Origin: DATBLE01 sp046735055 | Lineage (GTDB): Bacteria; Actinomycetota; Thermoleophilia; Gaiellales; Gaiellaceae | Direction: 5' to 3' | NCBI GenBank assembly: GCA_046735055.1 | Contig: JBKPSO010000306.1 | Location: 1 to 6,877 of the forward strand | DNA: 6,877 nucleotides | Part shown: positions 1 to 4,447 of the stretch, piece by piece | Numbering within the stretch: the first letter of the stretch is position 1 | Layout: each line of letters starts with the position of its first letter | Made by a program: the position numbers and the translations under genes | The notes under the pieces: model-generated | Databases searched by the model: none | Seen by the model: only the letters and a program-made list of their open reading frames with translations | What the model was told of the DNA's origin: nothing

Positions 1-17
1 GCAGAAGCCTTCACCAT
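1..17 (-). CDS. 5' end of an unidentified gene running off the left edge
   Basis: On the minus strand an ATG at 17-15 is followed by GTG AAG GCT TCT (M-V-K-A-S) up to the window edge. It is preceded by a perfect Shine-Dalgarno AGGAGG (31-26) at 8-nt spacing, which is the main reason for calling a start here. Only five codons are visible, so product and family cannot be named. The leader upstream (23-84) is strongly structured and encloses the ribosome binding site. The alternative is that this hairpin is the terminator of a plus-strand gene lying to the left, since a plus-strand frame closes with TGA at 31-33 and TTTT follows the hairpin. Confidence 0.4.
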
Positions 18-22
18 GTCAG

Positions 23-84
23 TGACCTCCTGACCTCAGGCCGCGGCTGCCCAATCAGCCGCTTTCTGCCTGCTCAGGAGGTCA
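23..84 (-). promoter_or_regulatory. nested leader hairpin that sequesters a Shine-Dalgarno
   Basis: Three nested perfect inverted repeats are present: an 11-bp outer pair (23-33 with 74-84), a 5-bp middle pair (37-41 with 68-72) and a 7-bp inner pair (43-49 with 56-62) closed by a 6-nt loop, giving 23 pairs in all. Read on the minus strand the 3' outer arm contains AGGAGG, the ribosome binding site of the ATG at 17, and the 5' outer arm contains the exact complement CCTCCT. The 5' arm also encodes a possible minigene ATG-ACC-TCC-TGA (85-74), preceded by GGGGAG at 100-95. It matches no riboswitch family I recognise. A terminator for a plus-strand gene is the competing reading because TTTT follows at 85-88. 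Confidence 0.45.
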
Positions 85-138
85 TTTTCGTCAGCTCCCC
101 GGACGGATCAGGCCCACCGATCCGGTGGATCGAGGCTA

Positions 139-167
139 AGACGGCGGAGCAACGAAACTCATCGGGG
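139..167 (+). repeat. 29-bp dispersed direct repeat, copy 1
   Basis: The sequence from 139 to 167 matches 3527-3555 in 26 of 29 positions and in the same orientation. Its shared core is AACGAAACTCA (151-161), followed by CGGGG after one variable base. The three differences are at 145, 150 and 162. It lies in non-coding sequence. It could be an attachment-site remnant, a protein-binding site or part of a structured RNA; the sequence alone does not decide. Confidence 0.6.
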
Positions 168-215
168 TAGGGCCGCTAGGCAGCGAACCCGCGAAACATT
201 CCCCACGCCGCGATC

Positions 216-236
216 CGGAGGCACCGCTTGCCTCCG
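216..236. repeat. short perfect hairpin
   Basis: CGGAGGCA (216-223) and TGCCTCCG (229-236) form an 8-bp perfect stem with a 5-nt loop. It sits 18 bp beyond the stronger hairpin at 254-283, so together they may form a tandem terminator for the minus-strand gene ending at 294. There is no T tract on either strand. Confidence 0.4.
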
Positions 237-253
237 TCTCGATGGTCGCGCTG

Positions 254-283
254 GGAGAGCCCGCGATCGGCAGCGGGCTCTCC
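254..283 (-). terminator. hairpin terminator after the secreted-protein gene
   Basis: GGAGAGCCCGC (254-264) pairs perfectly with GCGGGCTCTCC (273-283) around an 8-nt loop. It lies 10 bp past the TAG stop of the minus-strand gene ending at 294. No U tract follows, which is common for terminators of high-GC Actinobacteria. Confidence 0.55.
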
Positions 284-293
284 GGAAAAGGCG

Positions 294-753
294 CTACGGC
301 GCCACCTGGAGCTGGGTGAAGCCCTCATCGGACGGGATGAAGCCCGGCAGCGTCATGAACGCACCGACACCAGTCGCGGCGTAGTGGCCGATCTTCGCCG
401 GAACCGTGATCGTCGTGTGCCAGGGTGAGAAGTCACCTTGCGACGGATCGGTCGGTAGCCCGTTGAGCACGACTCCCGAGATCACGATCTGGTCGCCGAC
501 CTGCTCCCACGTAACGTCACCCAGGTCCGCGAAGCCGCCGATTCCGTGTCCGCAGTCGGAGCCCGCGTAGTCACCCGAGCCGCCCGACTCCAGCTCGATC
601 CAGAGCCACACCCCGCCTCCCTGAGGACCCGGCGCATTCGCCGAGAGCTCGATCTGGCGGTAGGCGCCTGGGCCGTACTCGGCGGGTGCGGTCGCAGCGA
701 ACGCGGGCCGAGCAGGCTACCGCCGCAGCGATGAGAACGATCAGTTTTCGCAT
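294..753 (-). pseudogene. small secreted protein gene with a one-base frameshift
   Basis: Translation from the ATG at 753 gives a clear signal peptide start, MRKLIVLIAAAVACSA, but the frame then turns to arginine-rich nonsense and closes after 60 residues. The frame one base over, reading through 611 to the TAG at 294, gives a balanced acidic, glycine-rich sequence (segments AATAPAEYGPGAY, VWLWIELESGGSGDY, PGFIPSDEG). Removing one base from the CCC run on the minus strand (705-707) joins them smoothly as ...VACSAAFA-ATAPAEY, with a textbook AxA signal-peptidase site. The start is backed by GGGAGG 7 nt upstream. Restored length is about 152 residues. The mature part has two close cysteine/histidine-type positions (SDCGHG) but no family I recognise. 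Either a true inactivating frameshift or a sequencing error in the G run; the well-kept downstream frame suggests the event is recent or an error. Confidence 0.7.
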
Positions 754-760
754 GTGCTCG

Positions 761-766
761 CCTCCC
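761..766 (-). promoter_or_regulatory. ribosome binding site deciding the start at 753
   Basis: On the minus strand GGGAGG lies 7 nt before the ATG at 753. This fixes the start of the frameshifted secreted-protein gene at 753 rather than at the GTG at 611 inside it. Confidence 0.65.
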
Positions 767-984
767 GTGGTCGCTTGACGACAAGCTTCTCACAGGTGAA
801 TGGCGGTTTTCAAGATCGCCGAACAGCAGGAGGGAGCACCGCTCGTCACGTCGTCGGGCCAGTTGCTCGATGCGGCCCGAGGATGCCAGGTCACTGCCTG
901 GGGTGTTGCATTAGAAGACAACGAGAGGTTAGTGCGTGGTTCTGCACGCACATCTGGGCCGGACACGTCTGCACTGGCGTAGAG
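767..984. other. stretch with no supported gene
   Basis: About 220 bp lie between the leader of the secreted-protein gene and the recombinase relic. A plus-strand frame (800-982) and the overlapping minus-strand frame are both open, but neither has a good ribosome binding site. The plus frame has one segment (GAPLVTSSGQLLDAA) vaguely like the C-terminal part of PIN-domain toxins, without the expected aspartate. I see no RNA gene. The stretch should contain the promoter of the minus-strand gene starting at 753, but I find no convincing -35/-10 pair. Confidence 0.3.
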
Positions 985-1236
985 TCAGAGCTGCTGTCCG
1001 GCCACGCCGAGCGTGCGGCCACGCCGAGCGTGCGGCGGCGGGCGACCGGCCGGGCGCGCCGGGGCAAGAGCGAGGATCTCCCCGATCCTCAGTCCCGTTT
1101 TCCAGGCGACAGCGATCAGAACCCTGTTCCGTGTGCCCGTCGGTGCTCTGGGTGAGCAGCGCCGGAGCAAGCTTTCGATCTCGCGCTGGGAGGGCACGTC
1201 TGCATCCAGCCGGCGGGGCGCCAGCCTCCCTCTTGA
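985..1236 (-). pseudogene. relic of a tyrosine recombinase / phage-type integrase
   Basis: The minus-strand frame open from 1236 to the TGA at 985 contains the start of a tyrosine-recombinase catalytic domain: VPSQREIESLLRRCS, then PTGTRNRVLIAVAWKTGLR and IGEILAL. The arginine of TGLR-IGE is the first catalytic arginine of this family (known family knowledge). Directly after ILAL the sequence becomes Pro/Arg-rich and does not resemble the expected DVDL strand; a 17-bp tandem duplication (1001-1034) lies in this part. The N-terminal SAM-like DNA-binding domain and the C-terminal box II (HxxR, Tyr) are absent: a stop sits just upstream at 1239-1237, and nothing similar follows below 985. An intact enzyme is about 300-400 residues, so only about 50 recognisable residues survive. 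It cannot be active. The family call is solid; the subfamily (XerC/D-like or phage integrase) is not. Confidence 0.75.
1001..1034. repeat. perfect 17-bp tandem duplication
   Basis: GCCACGCCGAGCGTGCG occurs twice back to back (1001-1017 and 1018-1034). Seventeen is not a multiple of three, so the duplication shifts the frame of the recombinase relic in which it lies. It looks like a replication-slippage scar. Confidence 0.85.
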
Positions 1237-1253
1237 TCAGGGCGCGGAAATGC

Positions 1254-1286
1254 CGAGACCTGCGAACCCGAAGGCCCGAGGTCTCG
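1254..1286. repeat. inverted repeat upstream of the recombinase relic
   Basis: CGAGACCT (1254-1261) and AGGTCTCG (1279-1286) form a perfect 8-bp stem enclosing 17 nt. It lies in non-coding DNA between the recombinase relic and the terminator-like hairpin at 1311-1331. It may be a second terminator or a binding site; there is no T tract. Confidence 0.4.
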
Positions 1287-1310
1287 ACGTGCTGACCCTT
1301 TCATAGACAC

Positions 1311-1331
1311 CGCGCCTGCCAAGAAGGCGCG
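1311..1331 (-). terminator. hairpin downstream of the secreted beta-rich protein gene
   Basis: CGCGCCT (1311-1317) and AGGCGCG (1325-1331) form a perfect 7-bp stem with a 7-nt loop, 35 bp past the TAA at 1367. No U tract follows on the minus strand, so this is a likely rather than a certain terminator. Confidence 0.4.
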
Positions 1332-1366
1332 CCTCGTCTCCGCGCCGGTCTGATTGTTTGAGTGCC

Positions 1367-1861
1367 TTATGCCGACCCTGGGCTCGACACGCCGCCGGTG
1401 AGGGTCCCCTCATATTCGCCGGTCGCCAGGTTCGCGACGCCGCTTTGGGTCACGCTGCCGCTGGCACCCGCGAAGCGGCCGGTTCCGCCCGTAGTCACTC
1501 CGGGATCCTCGTAGGTGAGGACGTTGGGGTTGCCCGTGGGGAAGGCCTGGCCACTGTAGGTGCCGAAGAGCATGTCGCCGTTCGCTGCCGTCAGCGTGAA
1601 GGTGCCGCCCGTGACGGCGCCCGTCGCCGGGAGGAGGCACTTCCGGTAGTGGGCGCTGTAGTTCCCGAGCTGGGTGGCATAGCCGGTGCCGGTCACGTCG
1701 ACGACGATGCCGCTCGTCTCGCAAGGACCGAGCAGCTGGAACGTCCCGGTCTCTGATCCCTTGAAGGGCACCTGGTCGCCTGCCGCCGCCTGCATCGGCA
1801 GAGCGAGCGCCACCAGCACGAGCAGCCCCATCAGCGTCTGCCGTCGTAGACCGATCTTCAT
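1367..1861 (-). CDS. secreted beta-rich protein, function unknown
   Basis: 164 residues from ATG 1861. Residues 1-27 are a classic signal peptide: basic n-region MKIGLRRQ, hydrophobic LMGLLVLVALALPM, and a QAAAG cleavage region. The mature part alternates short beta-like strands and Gly/Thr turns (segments GSETGTFQLL, GGTFTLTAANGD, GRFAGASGSVTQSG, GEYEGTLTGG). This resembles small secreted beta-barrel proteins with an allene-oxide-cyclase/dirigent-like pattern; that resemblance is inference and I cannot name the family. Two cysteines (in GPCETSG and RKCLLP) could form a disulfide after export. The start is supported by the GGGAGGGA stretch just upstream. An in-frame ATG at 1912 also has a strong ribosome binding site and would add 17 residues (MFKPMAHTMLGTKGGRL) ahead of the signal peptide. 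The gene stands alone and is probably terminated at 1311-1331. Its codon use and closed frame look intact, in contrast to the relics on both sides. Confidence 0.85.
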   Translation of the reverse strand: MKIGLRRQTLMGLLVLVALALPMQAAAGDQVPFKGSETGTFQLLGPCETSGIVVDVTGTGYATQLGNYSAHYRKCLLPATGAVTGGTFTLTAANGDMLFGTYSGQAFPTGNPNVLTYEDPGVTTGGTGRFAGASGSVTQSGVANLATGEYEGTLTGGVSSPGSA

Positions 1862-1865
1862 CAGT

Positions 1866-1923
1866 CTCCCTCCCTTTGTGCCGAGCATTGTGTGTGCCAT
1901 CGGTTTGAACATCTTTGCTCCTT
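1866..1923 (-). promoter_or_regulatory. two ribosome binding sites for two in-frame starts
   Basis: On the minus strand AAGGAG (1923-1918) lies 5 nt before ATG 1912, and GGGAGG (1873-1868) lies 6 nt before ATG 1861. The two ATGs are 51 bases apart in one frame. The downstream start gives a normal signal peptide, so I prefer it; the upstream site is equally good by sequence. Confidence 0.55.
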
Positions 1924-1935
1924 TCGCATTGTCCG

Positions 1936-2393
1936 TCAGTCGACGGAGTTGACGCTCACGAGAAGGATGCCGAGGTCGCGCAGGCGGTCGAGCAGCCCGC
2001 ACAGCGGCGCCTGGTCGGTGATCGTGCCGGTGAGCGAGCTCACGAACTCGGCGACCGTCTTGGCGAAGAGCTCGGGCTGCTGCAGGTTCCAGAGGTGGAC
2101 CGCATCCGGGACGATGCGCAGCTCGGCACTGGGCACGCCCGCCGGGATCTCCCTCGACGGGCCGAGGTTCGCGCGGTCGCGCGCCCTGCAGGCGACCAGC
2201 GTCGGCACCGCGACCCAGCCCAGCTTCTCGCCGACCCGTTCGCACTCGCCCGTATGGATGCACGCGCGAACCCGAAGCCCAAGGGCCCAACGCTCTCGAT
2301 GATCGTCGCAGCACAACGGGCCGCCTGTCCGGGGGCCTCGAACGACGCTAGGAAGCCGTCCCCGGCAGTATCGAGCTCCCGCGCCACAACCAC
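1936..2393 (-). pseudogene. chimeric relic of class III nucleotide cyclase and alpha/beta-hydrolase
   Basis: Minus strand, 5' to 3'. From 2393 the frame gives VARELDTAGDGFLASFEAPG and AARCAATIIESVGPLG, a typical piece of a class III adenylate/guanylate cyclase catalytic domain (DTAGDGFLA carries the metal/substrate region). Near 2277-2282 one base is missing. The family pattern continues one frame over as LRVRACIHTGECERVGEKLG, the second conserved cyclase block. Without a break this runs into VPTLVACRARD and then PSAELRIVPDAVHLW and QQPELFAKTVAEFVSSL, which is the C-terminal part of an alpha/beta-hydrolase with its late catalytic-type His. In the intact fusion family the hydrolase precedes the cyclase, so the order here is reversed and truncated: a deletion or recombination joint at about 2210-2225. 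The ORF closes with TGA at 1938-1936. It lacks most of both domains and should be inactive. A gene of the same family begins intact at 6638. Confidence 0.7.
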
Positions 2394-2396
2394 TCA

Positions 2397-2772
2397 GGTA
2401 TCGCAGCACTTCCGTGAGGACCACTGGTCGAGGTTCGTCCAGTCAGCTAACACGCTCCGCCGCCTTCTCTCGCCGCCCTGATCGCGAGCGACGCCGCGAC
2501 TGGTCGGGCCGTCCGTGTCACGTGCGGCCATGACGATGCTGCCATCTGGGCTTCCAGCGCGGTCGTCTGGCAACGGAGGTCGCGTCGTACCGATGGAGGC
2601 ACCGCCTGATAGCGACGATGGTCGGCCCCTCAGTAGCTCGCCGAACTGACCGCGCCTGCGGTCCTTCGAGCGGAAGTTCCCTAACCGAAAGCCTGGGAGT
2701 GCGCGCTGACCACTACCGGGAGTCGACCGCAGGATCGCGCTCGCGCGCGCCAAGGTCACGAACTAGGCCGGA
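2397..2772. other. non-coding or fully decayed stretch
   Basis: About 380 bp between the cyclase/hydrolase relic and the hairpin after the DUF4126-like gene. Frames that stay open here (for example minus 2759-2394) are rich in Arg, Ser, Pro and Gly, have no usable ribosome binding site and resemble no family. The stretch may hold lost upstream parts of the cyclase relic: ARELD at its edge is normally preceded by a longer conserved block, which I could not recover in any frame. No RNA gene or clear promoter seen. Confidence 0.35.
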
Positions 2773-2804
2773 CGATCCGACGCGCGCACCCGCGCGCCGG
2801 ATCG
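2773..2804 (-). terminator. strong GC-rich hairpin after the DUF4126-like gene
   Basis: CGATCCG (2773-2779) and GCGCGC (2782-2787) pair with GCGCGC (2792-2797) and CGGATCG (2798-2804): 13 perfect pairs with only a 2-nt bulge and a 4-nt loop. It starts 15 bp past the TGA at 2820. No U tract follows. Confidence 0.6.
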
Positions 2805-2819
2805 CGTCACATCGGAGGC

Positions 2820-3266
2820 TCAGCTGCGCGTGGCAGCGGCGAGCCCGAGGGCAACAGCGTCCTCGGCGACGGCCACGGCCAGCGTCGGGACATGCGTTCC
2901 GGCCATGACTCGGAGGTCGTGACCTACCCGTGCGGCCACGAGTGCCATCGTGCCGGAAGCGAACACATTCGGCAGGACAGGTCTGTTGTTGCCGCGTGCC
3001 AGTACGACGGCGGCCGCACTCGCGAGCGTCACACGCGCGACGAGACCACGCGTGCCCAGGCGTGAAGGCGTTCTCGGCAGCTTGTCGATAACCAATTCGG
3101 CTGCGACAGCGACGCGCGCAGCAGTACGAGCCTGCGGACGCATCAGCGGCGTCGGCAAGCCTTGGGCGCGCCCGTCGATCAACGCGGCCATGGCCGCCGT
3201 CGACCGCAATCCGGTCGCCACACCTGCGACGACCGCCCGCGAAAGAATTCCTGGAGGCCGGATCAC
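2820..3266 (-). CDS. DUF4126-like small integral membrane protein
   Basis: 148 residues from a GTG at 3266. The pattern is that of DUF4126-type membrane proteins: an N-terminal helix with GVATGLRSTAAMAALI (about residues 15-30), a central AAELVIDKLPRTPSRLG motif (about 55-71), and a C-terminal VAVAEDAVALGLAA (about 131-145). Those proteins share the E-x-x-x-DK-x-P motif between hydrophobic segments. Four hydrophobic stretches (about 11-30, 74-90, 99-115 and 128-145) suggest three or four short membrane helices with small residues. The molecular function of the family is not established. The start is uncertain: there is no good ribosome binding site before 3266, but the next in-frame GTG at 3221 would cut into the first helix. 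The gene stands alone and is followed by the hairpin at 2773-2804. At 148 residues it is somewhat shorter than typical DUF4126 proteins. It appears intact. Confidence 0.75.
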   Translation of the reverse strand: MIRPPGILSRAVVAGVATGLRSTAAMAALIDGRAQGLPTPLMRPQARTAARVAVAAELVIDKLPRTPSRLGTRGLVARVTLASAAAVVLARGNNRPVLPNVFASGTMALVAARVGHDLRVMAGTHVPTLAVAVAEDAVALGLAAATRS

Positions 3267-3499
3267 CGGCCGATCGGCGTCATCGGGGTACGGTCACGCG
3301 ACTCAACGCCCGCTCTGGCGTCAACCGTCCCTGGATCAGTCGCTGCCTCAGGAGCCTCCACTTGGTGGTCGTGCGGCTGCAAGCTTGGTTCCTCGCCCAC
3401 ACTCGGAGTATCCCGCAGGCGGGCGACTCACTTCATCTCCGGCTCGAGCATTGCTCGCTAGGAGGATGGAGACGAAGGGCGATCGTCGAGATCGTCCGT

Positions 3500-3512
3500 T
3501 TATGTAGTTGCG
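3500..3512 (+). repeat. TTAYGTAGTTGCG motif, copy 1
   Basis: TTATGTAGTTGCG here matches TTACGTAGTTGCG at 6482-6494 in 12 of 13 bases. Both are followed within 10-13 nt by TTAGA and lie about 145-160 bp before a plus-strand start with a near-leaderless promoter. This may be a shared regulator-binding site, or chance. Confidence 0.35.
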
Positions 3513-3526
3513 GTCGGCCTTACTTT

Positions 3527-3555
3527 AGACGGTGGAGGAACGAAACTCACCGGGG
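3527..3555 (+). repeat. 29-bp dispersed direct repeat, copy 2
   Basis: Second copy of the element at 139-167, same orientation, 26 of 29 identical, with the core AACGAAACTCA at 3539-3549. Here GGT (3531-3533) plus GAG (3535-3537) can pair with CTC and ACC (3546-3551) to give a small bulged stem; the substitutions in copy 1 weaken rather than preserve that stem. Confidence 0.6.
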
Positions 3556-3661
3556 CGGGCACTGAAGCCGCGCTGGATTCCCGCCGTCGGGCGAGAGGAC
3601 GCTCGCACAGGCGACGCTGCACCTCCTCGGAAGCGCGAGCCGAGCTCTGCGATGCCCCGGG

Positions 3662-3667
3662 TACGAT
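3662..3667 (+). promoter_or_regulatory. -10 box of a probably leaderless gene
   Basis: TACGAT fits the actinobacterial TANNNT -10 pattern and ends 6 nt before the GTG at 3674, placing the transcription start at or next to the start codon. No Shine-Dalgarno is present before 3674. No clear -35 hexamer is seen at the usual distance. Confidence 0.5.
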
Positions 3668-3673
3668 CGTGGC

Positions 3674-4117
3674 GTGGCGCACTACCTCTTCAACTTCGTA
3701 CGGGGGGACGCAGCGCCAGGGCCCGCGCTCCGGGAACAGGCCACTGGATTCCTGCGGGTCGGGATGTGGGGCATCGACGCAGACGAGCGGCACCGCGAAG
3801 CACTTGCCGCCGGGGACCTCGTCCTCGTCTATCTGGGCGCACCGGAGCGCACGTTCATCGGCCGCGCCGAGCTCGCCTCAGCGGTTCATGATTGGACGCC
3901 GCGAGAGGCGGAGCTGTATCCCGGCGATTCCCCCGGCGGTGTGCTGCTGGCTGAGGTCGAGAAATGGGAGCCGCCCGTACCGATGAGCACCGTGCTGTCG
4001 CAGATCGACTCGCCAGAGGCCAAAGCCGACTTCGAAGCGGGCGTCGTTCGGATCACCGCCGACGAGTACGAGACCGCCCTTGCGGTGGCGGCTGGACGCG
4101 CGACCTCCACCGGCTGA
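3674..4117 (+). CDS. EVE/PUA-like domain protein
   Basis: 147 residues from GTG 3674. It starts with MAHYLFNFV, then has GMWGI (about 30-34), a GDLVLVYLGAP strand (about 48-57) and FIGRAELAS (about 61-69), followed by an acidic C-terminal half containing KADFEAGVVRITADEYETAL (117-136). The combination of an aromatic N-terminal strand, a xWGI turn, a GDxVLxY strand and a G-x-A-E-L strand is that of EVE domains in the PUA-like superfamily. These bind modified bases in DNA or RNA; some accompany modification-dependent restriction systems. No restriction or methylase gene is visible beside it, so a defence role is only possible, not supported. The start is chosen because the GTG directly follows a TANNNT box, and because the conserved N-terminal strand begins at the first residues. 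The gene is single and intact, and lies immediately upstream of the IS110 element. Confidence 0.65.
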   Translation: MAHYLFNFVRGDAAPGPALREQATGFLRVGMWGIDADERHREALAAGDLVLVYLGAPERTFIGRAELASAVHDWTPREAELYPGDSPGGVLLAEVEKWEPPVPMSTVLSQIDSPEAKADFEAGVVRITADEYETALAVAAGRATSTG

Positions 4118-4189
4118 TCCGTCGGTGCTCGACTCGTGTCTTGGCCCGGCCGGGGGACATTCCCGAACTGTGAGTGTGTGAGCTGTCCC

Positions 4190-4447
4190 GTCTGGGGCGT
4201 TTGTCAGGTTGGCGTCGGTGCTCTTTGTTTGTGACTCGATTCTCGGATGACCCGAGCTGCTGGTGTCTTTCCAGTGATGTGTCCGGGCGGAGAGTCCGGT
4301 GCCGGCCTGGCGCCCGCTTGCTGGCCTGATCAGAAGCCTGTCCGCGTCTTGAGCGCGTGACCCGTCACAGTTATGCCGCCGGCGGTCTCAACCCCAGACC
4401 GACACCGGATGTGTCCCCCAACGCTTCGGCTGGAGGTCAGTTCTCGG
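4190..4447 (+). ncRNA. candidate bridge-RNA region of the IS110 element
   Basis: IS110-group elements are known to encode a structured bridge RNA in the long non-coding left end before the transposase; its two loops pair with target and donor DNA. This stretch has the right place and length. It holds small stems such as GTGAC/GTCAC (4357-4368) and CGGTCT/AGACCG (4383-4401), a 10-bp palindrome CCGCCGGCGG (4376-4385), and short direct repeats (TTCTCGGATG at 4240 and 4441; GATGTGTCC at 4276 and 4408). I could not derive a complete two-loop fold by eye, so the call rests mainly on position. Confidence 0.3.

Larger units (their letters stand above)
3267..3673. other. divergent intergenic region with a repeat and hairpins
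   Basis: About 400 bp between the minus-strand DUF4126-like gene and the plus-strand EVE-like gene, so it should carry both promoters. It contains the motif TTATGTAGTTGCG (3500-3512), the second copy of the 29-bp repeat (3527-3555), and a hairpin GGCGGG (3554-3559) with CCCGCC (3580-3585). Open frames here have no family resemblance or start signals. Only the -10 box at 3662-3667 is a reasonable promoter call. Confidence 0.4.

Noticed and set aside
3..170. Plus-strand frame open from the window edge to a TAG at 170
   Set aside because: It runs through the nested hairpin and the 29-bp repeat, resembles no protein family, and conflicts with the better-supported minus-strand start at 17.
800..982. 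60-residue plus-strand reading frame with a faint PIN-domain-like segment
   Set aside because: No proper ribosome binding site (AGGTGA abuts the ATG), the expected aspartate is missing, and the opposite strand is equally open; too weak to call a toxin relic.
1250..1300. Possible tRNA next to the integrase relic, suggested by the stem 1254-1286 and a GGTTCG-like string on the minus strand
   Set aside because: No acceptor, D and anticodon arms with the right spacing can be built around it.
1862..2314. Long minus-strand extension upstream of the secreted beta-rich protein gene
   Set aside because: The extra 150 residues are Arg/Pro/Gly-rich out-of-frame translation of the cyclase relic; the signal peptide and ribosome binding sites place the real start at 1861 or 1912.
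2394..2759. 121-residue minus-strand reading frame
   Set aside because: No ribosome binding site, low-complexity composition and no recognisable motif; treated as non-coding.
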